Origin: G963674685 sp963674685
GTDB taxonomy: Bacteria; Lernaellota; Lernaellaia; JACKCT01
DNA: 64,000 nt
Assembly (NCBI GenBank): GCA_963674685.2
Contig: CAXXWT010000009.1
Location: forward strand, 930,001-994,000
Direction of reading: 5' to 3'
How positions within the stretch are numbered: position 1 is the first letter of the stretch; each line of letters opens with the position of its first letter. The notes beneath the pieces are model-generated. The model saw only the letters and a list, made by a program, of their open reading frames with translations. It was not told the DNA's origin and did not search any database. Below, in pieces: positions 43,447-51,838 of this stretch. A program made the position numbers and the translations under genes.

Positions 43447-44847
43447 ATGCACATTCACCTCATCGCCATATGCGGAACCGGGATGGGAGCCTTGGCGGGA
43501 TTGCTGAAAAAATCCGGTCATCGCGTGACCGGAAGCGACCGGAACGTCTATCCGCCCATGTCCGCGTATCTGGAAAATTTGGGGATTAATATTTTCGAAG
43601 GATATCGGCCGGAGAATCTGCGGGAGAAGCCGGATCTCGTAGTGATCGGCAACGCCGTACGAAAAGATAATCCGGAAGCCCGGGCCGCCATCGACGGGAA
43701 GCTGGATTACTTGAGTTTTCCCGGCGCGCTTCAGCGTTTTTTTCTGGCGGACAAAACGACGATCGCCGTAACCGGAACGCACGGCAAGACCACGACCACG
43801 GCGCTGCTTTCCTGGATTCTGACTTCGGCCGGATTGGCGCCGTCTTTTCTCGTGGGCGGAATATGCGCCAACTTCGACGGACCGGTGCAGTTGGGGCAGG
43901 GGGACTGGTTCGTTATCGAAGGCGATGAATACGACACGGCCTTTTTCGACAAGGTTCCGAAATTTATCCGCTACCGGCCCGACATGGCGATTCTGGCGAA
44001 CGTGGAATTCGATCACGCGGATATCTATCCAGATTTTGACGCCGTATACGACGCTTTTGCCATGCTCGTTTCCAGTATGCCGGAAGACGGTTTTCTCGCC
44101 GCCGGCGTCGATTGCCCGAGCGTGAGACGCCTGATGAAAAACGCCGGATGCGAAATCGCGACATTTGCGCTCGATCAAAAGGCGGATATCATCGCCGCGG
44201 ATATTTCGTTTTCCAATCGGGCGATGAATTTTCGAATCATGGAAAATGGCGTAGCGACCGGTTTAATGAAATCTCCGCTGGTCGGCAGGCACAATCTGAA
44301 AAACATTCTCGCCGCCTATGTTATCGCAAGGAAAATCGGGATCGACGAGGAGCAATTTCAAAAAGGACTCGAAACATTCAAGGGTGTGAAAAGACGCCAG
44401 GAAGTGCGCGGCGTGGTCGGCGACGTCGTGGTGATCGACGATTTCGCGCATCATCCCACGGCGGTCAGAGAAACGCTGGATGCCTTGCGTTTGCAGTGGC
44501 AAGGCCGAAGAATTCTGACGATTTTCGAGCCGCGCACCAACACCACGCGTCGCAATTATTTTCAAAAGCAATACGCCGAATCCTTTGACTCGGCGGATGA
44601 GATTATTTTAGCGCCGGTTTATAATGCGGATGAGATTGACGCGAACGAACGATTCGATCCGCATAAACTGGTTGAGGATCTGCGTGCGCGAAAGAAAAAG
44701 GCGGCATACGCGTCGGATAATGATGATGTCCTGGAAAAAGCTCTGGAATCCGCGCGCCCGGGTGATCTGGTAGTGATTTTAAGCAACGGCGGATTTGACG
44801 GATTGCACCGGAAGTTGATCGATCAATTAAGGAAGAAAAATTCATGA
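43447..44847 (+). CDS. mpl: UDP-N-acetylmuramate:L-Ala-D-Glu-meso-DAP ligase
   Basis: A 466-aa Mur-ligase family enzyme that reattaches recycled tripeptide to UDP-MurNAc. The Rossmann start is IAICGTGMGALAGLLKKSGH, the Walker loop is TGTHGKTTTTALLSWIL (about 111), then EGDEYDTAFFDKVPKF (about 157) and the ligase-specific RRQEVRGVVGDVVVIDDFAHHPTAV (about 318). The Mpl-type YDTAFFDK distinguishes it from MurC. The ATG at 43447 has AAGGA eight bases upstream. It proves meso-DAP murein recycling together with the upstream LD-carboxypeptidase. Confidence 0.93.
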   Translation: MHIHLIAICGTGMGALAGLLKKSGHRVTGSDRNVYPPMSAYLENLGINIFEGYRPENLREKPDLVVIGNAVRKDNPEARAAIDGKLDYLSFPGALQRFFLADKTTIAVTGTHGKTTTTALLSWILTSAGLAPSFLVGGICANFDGPVQLGQGDWFVIEGDEYDTAFFDKVPKFIRYRPDMAILANVEFDHADIYPDFDAVYDAFAMLVSSMPEDGFLAAGVDCPSVRRLMKNAGCEIATFALDQKADIIAADISFSNRAMNFRIMENGVATGLMKSPLVGRHNLKNILAAYVIARKIGIDEEQFQKGLETFKGVKRRQEVRGVVGDVVVIDDFAHHPTAVRETLDALRLQWQGRRILTIFEPRTNTTRRNYFQKQYAESFDSADEIILAPVYNADEIDANERFDPHKLVEDLRARKKKAAYASDNDDVLEKALESARPGDLVVILSNGGFDGLHRKLIDQLRKKNS

Positions 44848-45818
44848 CGACGGATTTGATGCCTATCGAACCGGAATCATTGATCGTCTGCCCGGCGACG
44901 ATCGACGGCGCGGCATGCGCGGTCATACTCAATCGTCATCTCGAAAAAGTTTTCAACACAATATTTTTGCCGGAAAACTCCGTTTCGGATATCTTCGATT
45001 ATCCCGTTGCAAAAGAAAATAAAAATCACAGGCGGCTTTTCGTCGCCGGATTCGCTTTTCCTGAAAATGTGGTGGATACGGATCGTTTTCGGGATTTTCG
45101 CTTTCTTTCCTGGTATTCGCACCATTTCTGGTCGAAAAACTCGTTGGATTATTTCAGCGCCCAAAAGTGGGATGCGACAGTCAACTGGAATTACTCCGGG
45201 ACAAGCGGACTTCTGATCGATGAAATGCATATCAACGATCCGGTTTCCCTGGATTTCACCGATTCTTTATTCAGGCGCCTTTTTACCGATTCGGGATCTT
45301 ATATAAACTGGTTTTATGCATTTTTGGCCGTGAAAAGCGATCTATACGGAATCAGAAAGCTGTTGAAACCATTGTTCGAAGCTAAAGATGTCGCCCATGA
45401 ACCCGATCAGGGTCTGGTCGATGAGGGAAAAAGCCTTTATGAGTCGTTTCGTCAGATGATCGAAACGGGCAGTCAGCACGTATTTGAATTCGGAAAGAAA
45501 AGCTATAAGGCATGCGTGTTGCCGATTCCGGGCTCGATGGTGAATGATTATCGAATCATGGCGCTTTTGGCTATGGATATTCTGAAAACGCAGATTTCGA
45601 TTCTGATTATCGACGGAACAAATCAGCTAATCCTCATCAAGGACTATAGAAACACGGCTTTAAATTCCATGCAGGAAATATCGAATGTACTGGACGAGAA
45701 AATCCGCGGCGCCGCGGTCCGACTTTACGATAAAAACACGCTGACCGTTTCCTCGGAAGAAATAAGGATCGAAAAACTGGTGGACTCGATCTCAGACGCG
45801 ATATCCGCTAAATTTTAA
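44844..45818 (+). CDS. unrecognised protein, possibly a degenerate DHH-like phosphoesterase
   Basis: A 324-aa soluble protein coupled to mpl by a four-base overlap. The first 60 residues (LIVCPATIDGAACAVILNRHL, then a strand-turn-LFVAGFAFP) resemble the start of DHH phosphoesterases, where D-x-DG-x-aa-A binds metal, but most metal ligands are absent. The C-terminal part has LLAMDILKTQISILIIDGTNQLILIKDYRN and EEIRIEKLVDSIS. If the fold assignment is right it is probably not an active nuclease. No family assigned with confidence. Confidence 0.5.
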   Translation: MTTDLMPIEPESLIVCPATIDGAACAVILNRHLEKVFNTIFLPENSVSDIFDYPVAKENKNHRRLFVAGFAFPENVVDTDRFRDFRFLSWYSHHFWSKNSLDYFSAQKWDATVNWNYSGTSGLLIDEMHINDPVSLDFTDSLFRRLFTDSGSYINWFYAFLAVKSDLYGIRKLLKPLFEAKDVAHEPDQGLVDEGKSLYESFRQMIETGSQHVFEFGKKSYKACVLPIPGSMVNDYRIMALLAMDILKTQISILIIDGTNQLILIKDYRNTALNSMQEISNVLDEKIRGAAVRLYDKNTLTVSSEEIRIEKLVDSISDAISAKF

Positions 45819-45864
45819 GATGATTTGCGTGAGGGATAATTCAAGGTTGAAAGAACGAAAAAAT

Positions 45865-46653
45865 ATGAACAAGCCGCTGATAATTTTCATTTTCATTGCA
45901 GCGCTGATTCTGGCGCTGGCGCTTTTGGGACAAAATAAGGACTTTACATCGGAAGAATTAAACGGATTTGTCGAACAAAGCAGAGAAATCTCACGTTTTG
46001 CCGGTTCGCCCAAGCCGGATTTCAAGTTACTGGCTGACAGTTATGAAAACGGCCCGCGAAAATTCGTGAAATGGGTGGATGCGAAAAACGACATAGAGAT
46101 GGACGATAAAATTCTGGACTCAATCGAACTGGGAGCCGAAGGTTCAATCCCGCAAATAAACGCCTTGATCATTGATTTGACAATCAAGCGCGTGTTCATG
46201 GAATACATACGCCATGAAATCGGGTTGGAGGATGGCGGCGACAGAATCACCGTCGCTGCCAAAGCGCTGAGGCCGTACGTAAAGCAGGCGGAAAAGTGGG
46301 CCGGCAAAACGGGCGTCGTTACCGGTAAACTGAACTCCGTGACGGATGGGCAAGAAATCCTGAAGATTTATCGATCCTGCATGATCGCGTGCTTTTTCTC
46401 GGAGTTGGATAATATCGAAGGATTGCGTGAGTCAAATAAAAGCATGGCCTTATATCATACAGCCAAAGCCATGCAGTTTCTTCACATGATCTACCAAGAC
46501 ATTTCCGTAAAAAACAGGGCGGACGCCGTCTATATATACGGCGAGTTTTCCAAGAACTCCAGAGCGATGGAACTGGACGAAGTGCGAAATAAAATGAAAG
46601 AGAGTTTTGGAGAAGTCAGTGAGGATTTCAAGGCAATTTTCGAAATCCATTGA
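45865..46653 (+). CDS. membrane-anchored hypothetical protein
   Basis: A 262-aa protein with one N-terminal membrane helix (KPLIIFIFIAALILALALLG) and an otherwise helical, charged body. No motif is recognised. I start at the ATG at 45865, immediately before the membrane helix; an earlier in-frame ATG would place 15 charged residues in front. It is 46 bases downstream of the DHH-like gene and ends 125 bases before the convergent apt gene. Confidence 0.55.
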   Translation: MNKPLIIFIFIAALILALALLGQNKDFTSEELNGFVEQSREISRFAGSPKPDFKLLADSYENGPRKFVKWVDAKNDIEMDDKILDSIELGAEGSIPQINALIIDLTIKRVFMEYIRHEIGLEDGGDRITVAAKALRPYVKQAEKWAGKTGVVTGKLNSVTDGQEILKIYRSCMIACFFSELDNIEGLRESNKSMALYHTAKAMQFLHMIYQDISVKNRADAVYIYGEFSKNSRAMELDEVRNKMKESFGEVSEDFKAIFEIH

Positions 46654-46761
46654 ATTTACTAAAGATTTCAAGTTCTCATATTTGTCATAATATAGATTAT
46701 GGAAATTATGTCTAGGGTTGGAGATGCCGTTTGATATTGCCCTATTTTGAAAAATACCGTG

Positions 46762-46793
46762 TTTAAATGTCGAAATGTTTAAATGTCGAAATG
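46762..46793. repeat. exact 16-base tandem duplication across the apt stop codon
   Basis: TTTAAATGTCGAAATG occurs twice head to tail, at 46762-46777 and 46778-46793. The second copy encodes the end of Apt, including its TAA stop at 46779-46781. The first copy lies in the 3' flank. The duplication leaves the protein unchanged. Confidence 0.85.
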
Positions 46794-47300
46794 AATCAGC
46801 GTGAAAACGTCGACGCCCGGGAACTTGTCTCTGCCTTTCAATAAGTCCAGTTCGATCACGAACGCGCATTCCACGACCTGCCCGCCCATTTCGCCGACCA
46901 ACTGCGACACGGCGCCGACGGTGCCGCCGGTGGCCAGAAGATCGTCGATAATGAGAACCTTGTCTCCTGCGCTGATGGCGTCTTCGTGAATTTCGACGGT
47001 ATCGCTTCCGTATTCCAATTCATATGTGACGGATTTGGTCGCCGCCGGGAGTTTCCCGGGTTTGCGCGCGATGATAAATGGCATTTCCAGAGCGTATGCC
47101 AGCGCCGCGCCGAAAATAAAACCCCTGGATTCGATTCCGAGGATTTTGTCGAAATCCGCGCCATTATAGCGTTCCACGAAAAGATCGATGCATTTCCTGA
47201 AAGCCTTCGGATCTTTACACAGCGTGGTGATATCCTTGAATTGAATGCCCTCTTTGGGAAAATCCGGCACGTTGCGAATCGAATCGATAAGGTCCTGCAT
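46779..47300 (-). CDS. apt: adenine phosphoribosyltransferase
   Basis: A 173-aa purine salvage enzyme converting adenine and PRPP to AMP. The N-terminal IRNVPDFPKEGIQFKDITTL, ILGIESRGFIFGAALAY (about 58) and the PRPP loop VLIIDDLLATGGTVGAV (about 118) are diagnostic. The ATG at 47300 has AGGAG five bases upstream, excluding longer starts. It lies 10 bases downstream of the nlpD-type gene and closes the surE-pcm-dedA-nlpD-apt operon. It is convergent with the 262-aa gene. Confidence 0.96.
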   Translation of the reverse strand: MQDLIDSIRNVPDFPKEGIQFKDITTLCKDPKAFRKCIDLFVERYNGADFDKILGIESRGFIFGAALAYALEMPFIIARKPGKLPAATKSVTYELEYGSDTVEIHEDAISAGDKVLIIDDLLATGGTVGAVSQLVGEMGGQVVECAFVIELDLLKGRDKFPGVDVFTLIHFDI

Positions 47301-47310
47301 GTTTTCTCCT

Positions 47311-48123
47311 TTATTTTGGCAATAGCTCCAGAGGATTAACGCTTTCCAGGTTTTGCCTGATTTCAAAATGCAAATGCGGCTGTTTGGCTCTTCCCGTATC
47401 GCCGACTTCGGCTACGATGTCGCCCTGCGACACTTTGTCGCCTTTTTTGACGAGATTGACCCTGTTGTGCGCATAAACTGTTACATACTTGTTGGCGTGC
47501 TGGATGACAACCATATTGCCCCAGGCTTTTAGCCGGTTGTCCTTGGTATCGACGTTTTCTGCCACCGTATTGACCAGGATGACTTCCCCGTCGGCGGAGG
47601 CCGCTATCTTTGTCCCGGCGGGTGAAGTGATGTCGATGCCCTCGTTGACGTAACCGTCCGGTCCTTTGCCGTAGTTCCTGATAATGGTGCCGGAGCACGG
47701 CCATATGAAAGGATTTTCCTTGATCTTGTTTTTCTCGATGGGAACCGGAACGGGCGTGGTCGACGCCGCCGGCATCAGATCACGTTTTTTTATCGAGCTT
47801 TTGGGTTTGGCGGCCTTGCGCGCAGGCGGCGTGATCTTTTTGGCGGCGGGCGTCGGTTTGGTGGTCGTGGGCGTGGATGTAATCGATCTGCCGGTCCGAG
47901 GGATTTTGATTTTCTGGCCTTCGGTGATGACGTCGGGATCGGCAATCGTTGGATTTTCGGCCAGGATATCGTTGACCGTGACGCCGTTTTCCCTGGCGAT
48001 TGAATAAAGCGTGTCGCCTTTTTCAGCCGTCACCCAGTATCCGCAACCCGTGAAAAGCACCGCCAGTATCAACATGCAAATGGCGTTTTGGATTATCCTC
48101 TGAGTTGTTCTGCGTTTTGTCAT
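47311..48123 (-). CDS. nlpD: NlpD-type LysM/LytM lipoprotein
   Basis: A 270-aa lipoprotein: lipobox LFTGC (Cys about 25), one LysM repeat (KGDTLYSIARENGVTVNDIL), a Pro/Thr/Lys linker, and a C-terminal LytM/M23 domain. The first zinc-ligand position reads NEGIDI instead of HxGID, while HLHFEI is kept. The same loss occurs in E. coli NlpD, where the domain activates cell-wall amidases rather than cutting murein. This, plus surE and pcm in the same operon as in enterobacteria, supports an NlpD role. I start at the ATG at 48123, after the dedA gene. Confidence 0.87.
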   Translation of the reverse strand: MTKRRTTQRIIQNAICMLILAVLFTGCGYWVTAEKGDTLYSIARENGVTVNDILAENPTIADPDVITEGQKIKIPRTGRSITSTPTTTKPTPAAKKITPPARKAAKPKSSIKKRDLMPAASTTPVPVPIEKNKIKENPFIWPCSGTIIRNYGKGPDGYVNEGIDITSPAGTKIAASADGEVILVNTVAENVDTKDNRLKAWGNMVVIQHANKYVTVYAHNRVNLVKKGDKVSQGDIVAEVGDTGRAKQPHLHFEIRQNLESVNPLELLPK

Positions 48124-48142
48124 CGTCACTTTGCCTTGCCTC

Positions 48143-48772
48143 TTAGGCTGATTTATTTGCAAGCCTTCGCTTTTTGAAAATATAGATGATGTAGAAAATC
48201 GCCACAAGTCCGCCGACCACAAAAGTGCCGATGGTGATCGGACCCTTGTATTGCCTGATGGTTTCCTCCCCTGCTCCGACGAAATATCCCAAAAAGGCTA
48301 AAATGGCGCTCCATATGGCCGAACCGATAAAGGTGTACAGGGCAAATTTTTTGATATCCATCTTGGAAAAGCCCGCCGGCAGCGAAACCAGTTGCCTTAC
48401 GACGGTGATAAAGCGGCAGATCAGCGTGGCGATGGAGCCGTACTTTTCGAAAAAATCTTCCGCCTTTTTGATTTTTTCTTCCGTGACGAGAACGTATTTC
48501 CCATAACGCTCGAAGAAAGGCCGTCCCAGAAACAGCGCCACGTAATAATTGATCAGAGCGCCGATAAGAGACCCGCAGGCCCCGCATCCGATAATCAGCC
48601 ACAAAGACATTTTGCCTTCGGCGGCCAGGGCGCCCGCCGGCGGGATGACCACTTCCGAGGGAAACGGAATGGCGGAGCTCTCGATGGTCATGCCGATAAT
48701 AATTCCCAGGTAACCCAGATCGTGGATAAGGTTTTTCAGTATTTCAAAAATACTAAAGAGAAAATCAATCAA
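48143..48772 (-). CDS. DedA family (SNARE-associated/VTT) membrane protein
   Basis: A 209-aa membrane protein with about five hydrophobic segments. The family signature is visible: GMTIESSAIPFPSEVVIPPAG (about 27), FFEKYGSIATLICRFITVVRQLVSLPAG (about 108, with the conserved Arg pair). DedA proteins act as scramblases or transporters of undecaprenyl phosphate or phospholipids. It overlaps pcm by eight bases and precedes nlpD by 19 bases; a C55-P carrier role would fit a cell-envelope operon. Confidence 0.9.
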   Translation of the reverse strand: MIDFLFSIFEILKNLIHDLGYLGIIIGMTIESSAIPFPSEVVIPPAGALAAEGKMSLWLIIGCGACGSLIGALINYYVALFLGRPFFERYGKYVLVTEEKIKKAEDFFEKYGSIATLICRFITVVRQLVSLPAGFSKMDIKKFALYTFIGSAIWSAILAFLGYFVGAGEETIRQYKGPITIGTFVVGGLVAIFYIIYIFKKRRLANKSA

Positions 48773-49427
48773 TGCCGTCCTCCCATGCGTATTTGCCGAT
48801 CAGTTTTACGAAGCGGCATTGTCCGAGGTTTTCCTCGATGATGTCGCCGCGGACTTTTTTGTATAACAGAAGGTCCTGAACATGCGAAGCGCCTACGGGC
48901 ATGACGATGCGCCCGCCCTCTTTCAGCTGTGACACAAGTTTCTTTTGAAAATTCGGCGCCGCCGCCGTGACGATGACGGCGTCGAACGGCGCTTCCTCGA
49001 GCCAGCCGTGCGTGCCGTCGGCGATCCGCACCAGGACGTTGTGATAGCCGAGTTTTAAAAGAAGCTTTTCGGCCCTTCGGCCCAGCAGCGGTTTTCTTTC
49101 CATGGTGAAAACTCTGTCGACCAGCTTCGACAATATAGCCGCCTGATAACCGGAGCCGGTCCCGATTTCCAATACTTTTTCCCGCCCTTTCAGTTTCAGC
49201 GCCTGCGTCATGCACGCGACGATATAGGGCTGGCTGATCGTCTGTCGCTCGCCGATGGGAAGCGGTCCGTCTTCGTAAGCTTTATTGGCCATATTGGCGT
49301 CCACGAAAAGATGCCGGGGCGTTTGCCGCATGGCGGCAATCACGCGTTCGTCAACGATGCCGCGCCGCCGAAGCTGTTTTTCAACCATGTTCTCCCGGGC
49401 TTTTGTATAGGAATCCGGACTGCTCAT
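48765..49427 (-). CDS. pcm: protein-L-isoaspartate O-methyltransferase
   Basis: A 220-aa SAM-dependent methyltransferase that repairs isoaspartyl residues in aged proteins. The N-terminal RGIVDERVIAAMRQTPRHLFVD and the conserved ERQTISQPYIVACMTQAL precede the SAM motif VLEIGTGSGYQAAIL (about 85); FDAVIVTAAAP and the C-terminal GGRIVMPVG follow. It overlaps surE by four bases and dedA by eight. The surE-pcm-nlpD linkage matches the classical stationary-phase gene order, although rpoS is absent. Confidence 0.95.
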   Translation of the reverse strand: MSSPDSYTKARENMVEKQLRRRGIVDERVIAAMRQTPRHLFVDANMANKAYEDGPLPIGERQTISQPYIVACMTQALKLKGREKVLEIGTGSGYQAAILSKLVDRVFTMERKPLLGRRAEKLLLKLGYHNVLVRIADGTHGWLEEAPFDAVIVTAAAPNFQKKLVSQLKEGGRIVMPVGASHVQDLLLYKKVRGDIIEENLGQCRFVKLIGKYAWEDGID

Positions 49428-50176
49428 TTGGCTATCCGGGTCTCGCGAAGCTTTGTCAGCAATCCGTGGGCCGTATGGTCCACGGTGAGCGGAGTAATGG
49501 AAATCAATCCTAAAGAAATTGTTTCAACGTCGGTGTTGGGGAATTTCTGCGTGGTTTTGCCCTGCCCTCCGATCCAGTAATACTCCATGCCACGCGGATC
49601 GACGTTTTTCACGACCTCGTCTTCATAGACGCGCTGTCCCAACTGAGTGAAGCGATAATCCGGGCAGTTGGCGCCTTTTGACGCTTCGGGAATGTTGACG
49701 TTAAGAAACTCCCTTTCGGGAAGGTTGTTTTCGGAAACGAAGGCAACCAGGCGCGCCGCGAATTCAGCGCAAAGGGCGAAGTTGTGCGTTTGCCCGGCGG
49801 CGCTCGATATCGCGAAGGATTGTACGCCGTGCATGGCGGCTTCCCGCGCTCCGGCGACGGTTCCGGAATAAAAAACGTCGTCGCCGACATTGGCGCCCCG
49901 GTTGATTCCGGAAATTACCAATGAGGGCATTTCGTCTTTCATGATTCTTGTCAATGCGATAAAGACCGCGTCGGCGGGGGTTCCGTCCACGGAGAAAACA
50001 TGATTTTCGATTTTCTTGAAACGTATGGGATTTCTCAGCGTCAAGGCGTGGGAGACGGCGCTGCGCTCCCTGTCCGGCGCGACGATGGTCACATCCGACA
50101 TGGACTGGAGCCTGTTGCGCAGAGCTTGCAATCCCGGGGCATTGACTCCGTCGTCATTCGTCAGAAGAATCCTCAA
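49424..50176 (-). CDS. surE: 5'/3'-nucleotidase SurE
   Basis: A 250-aa metal-dependent nucleotidase. MRILLTNDDGVNAPGLQAL is the invariant N-terminus with the Asp pair; VVAPDRERSAVSHALTL and SGINRGANVGDDVFYSGTVAGA form the active site. The start is TTG at 50176, fixed by this N-terminus; GAGG lies about nine bases upstream. It leads the surE-pcm-dedA-nlpD-apt operon from a TATAAT promoter in the divergent gap. Confidence 0.96.
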   Translation of the reverse strand: MRILLTNDDGVNAPGLQALRNRLQSMSDVTIVAPDRERSAVSHALTLRNPIRFKKIENHVFSVDGTPADAVFIALTRIMKDEMPSLVISGINRGANVGDDVFYSGTVAGAREAAMHGVQSFAISSAAGQTHNFALCAEFAARLVAFVSENNLPEREFLNVNIPEASKGANCPDYRFTQLGQRVYEDEVVKNVDPRGMEYYWIGGQGKTTQKFPNTDVETISLGLISITPLTVDHTAHGLLTKLRETRIAK

Positions 50177-50207
50177 GTATTTGAACCTCGACTTTCATAC
50201 CGGCCTG

Positions 50208-50235
50208 ATTATATTTGCGGCAACGGCCTGTCCAA
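50208..50235 (-). promoter_or_regulatory. promoter for the surE operon
   Basis: On the minus strand TTGGAC (50230-50235), 16-base spacer, then a perfect TATAAT (50208-50213). The predicted start is about 25 bases before the surE TTG. It lies back to back with the promoter of the nonulosonic-acid cluster. Confidence 0.5.
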
Positions 50236-50354
50236 GGGGCGAATTTAGCGGCGCTCGTCCTGCTCGTCAATCGAAGCCGGCCGATATATTTTCTTTAATG
50301 AGCTTTCTGCTTGGTTGTCAGCCGAGTCAAATAACGAGCACTCGCGCCGCCGCC

Positions 50355-50382
50355 TTGCCGCGTCGGTCTTTTGGAATATAAT
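50355..50382 (+). promoter_or_regulatory. promoter for the nonulosonic-acid-type cluster
   Basis: TTGCCG (50355-50360), 16-base spacer, perfect TATAAT (50377-50382). The predicted start near 50389 gives a 70-base leader before the deacetylase ATG at 50459. It is divergent from the surE promoter in the same 282-base gap. Confidence 0.5.
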
Positions 50383-50458
50383 GAAGGAAGGACAATGCAG
50401 GAAATACGAATAACTTATAAATAAGGCGCCTTACGGCCAGAAAGAACCGGCTTAAGAC

Positions 50459-51166
50459 ATGACGCAATCAAACCGCGATAAAACGATCCTGGTTGTGGCG
50501 GCGCATCCCGACGACGAGGTTCTCGGATGCGGGGCGACCGTCGCACTGCGCGTGAAGCTGGGCTGCGCCGCGTATTGTCTGATATGCGCGACGGGGATCG
50601 CTTCACGTTACGCCGGCGGCGACGATCCGAAAATCAAAGATGAGATTGCAGCGCTGCGCAAGGATATGTCCCAGGTGTCCGGCGTCATCGGATTTTCCGA
50701 TATCGAGGCGTTGGATTTTCCCGACAACAGACTGGACACCGTCTCCCGTCAGGATATCGCCGACGAAATCAAAAAAAGAGTCGAAAGGATCAGGCCGGAT
50801 GTTATCTATACGCATCATCCGGGAGATTATAACTGGGATCACGGCCGCGTTTTCGACGCCGTGATGATGGCCGCAAGGCACAGCCCCGGCGAATACGCCC
50901 CTTCCCGCATTTACTGCTTCGAGGTTCCGTCGGCGACGGAACGGGCGAGACGTCATCCGGCGTCCGCTTTTTGCCCCAACACTTTCGTCGATGTTCATGC
51001 GACCATCGACGCAAAGAAATTGGCGATGAAACACTACCAAAGCGAATGCAGGCCCTACCCCCATCCGCGAAGCAACGAGGGCATCGAGTACTGGGCGCGA
51101 AAACGCGGCCTGGAAGTGGGACTGGAATACGCCGAGGCTTTTGAACTGGTGCGCAGCGTCGAGTAA
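50459..51166 (+). CDS. PIG-L family deacetylase (LmbE-like)
   Basis: A 235-aa zinc N-deacetylase. The metal motif AHPDDEVLGCGA is at about 15-26 and the second His pair in IYTHHPGDYNWDH at about 114. The family removes N-acetyl groups from sugars such as GlcNAc-PI, mycothiol precursors and antibiotic intermediates. It is the first gene of the cluster and ends six bases before the formyltransferase gene. Deacetylation followed by formylation of an amino sugar is the natural reading of this pair, but is inferred. Confidence 0.87.
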   Translation: MTQSNRDKTILVVAAHPDDEVLGCGATVALRVKLGCAAYCLICATGIASRYAGGDDPKIKDEIAALRKDMSQVSGVIGFSDIEALDFPDNRLDTVSRQDIADEIKKRVERIRPDVIYTHHPGDYNWDHGRVFDAVMMAARHSPGEYAPSRIYCFEVPSATERARRHPASAFCPNTFVDVHATIDAKKLAMKHYQSECRPYPHPRSNEGIEYWARKRGLEVGLEYAEAFELVRSVE

Positions 51167-51172
51167 ATAAAC

Positions 51173-51838
51173 ATGGCGAGGATCATCATCATCGGCGGCA
51201 TCGAAAGCACGTACGCCAACGCGCAGCTTCTTCACGAGATCGGGCAGGAAATTCTCATGTTCTACACGCGCGGCGAATCCTCCCCCGGCTGGGAAGGCGT
51301 GGCGATGATTGAAGAATCCCGTTTTCCCTTCGCGCAAAATGCGCCGAAAACCGTAGTGCAAACCGACATCAACGACCATGTCGATGAAATGCGCGCCCTG
51401 AAACCGGATTTTATCTATTCTCTGGGATGGCAGCAGATTTACAGGCGTCCGCTTCTCGATATCTGCCCGGTGATCGGCATCCACGAAAGCCTGCTTCCCG
51501 AAGGCGCCGGCGCCGTTCCGATAGCCAACGCCATTTTGCATGACCGCCCGGCGACCGGAGTGACGCTTTTCGAGCTTGACGGCGGCATGGACACGGGCCC
51601 CATCATCGGCCAGCTTCGCGGACTGCTGGACCCGCGAAAAGCCAACGCGACGCAGTTATACGAAGAAGCCATGGCGCTGGAGGCAAAACTGCTAAAGGCT
51701 TTTGTGCCTTTTCTGGATGCGGGAATCGCCCCGAGGATCCCGCAGGATTTTACAAAAAGAACATCCTACGAAAAGATTGATTGGGATATCTGGCCCAAGG
51801 AAAAAATCGACCGCGTGAGAGTTTATCCATATGCCTGA
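51173..51838 (+). CDS. formyltransferase-fold enzyme, probably sugar N-formyltransferase
   Basis: A 221-aa protein of the formyl-transferase family using 10-formyl-THF. The core is YSLGWQQIYRRPLLD, then VIGIHESLLPEGAGAVPIANAI with the catalytic His, and LFELDGGMDTGPIIG with the Asp. The position before Ile-His, usually Asn in PurN and Met-tRNA formyltransferases, is Gly, a variant I associate with polysaccharide-linked members. N-terminal Rossmann domain IIIIGGIESTYANAQLL. It overlaps the GNAT-NeuB gene by eight bases. Confidence 0.75.
   Translation: MARIIIIGGIESTYANAQLLHEIGQEILMFYTRGESSPGWEGVAMIEESRFPFAQNAPKTVVQTDINDHVDEMRALKPDFIYSLGWQQIYRRPLLDICPVIGIHESLLPEGAGAVPIANAILHDRPATGVTLFELDGGMDTGPIIGQLRGLLDPRKANATQLYEEAMALEAKLLKAFVPFLDAGIAPRIPQDFTKRTSYEKIDWDIWPKEKIDRVRVYPYA

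Noticed and set aside
50395..50424. A 9-codon leader ORF (ATG to TAA) after GAAGGAAGG ahead of the deacetylase gene
   Set aside because: The predicted transcription start (about 50389) would exclude its ribosome site, and no attenuator hairpin follows.
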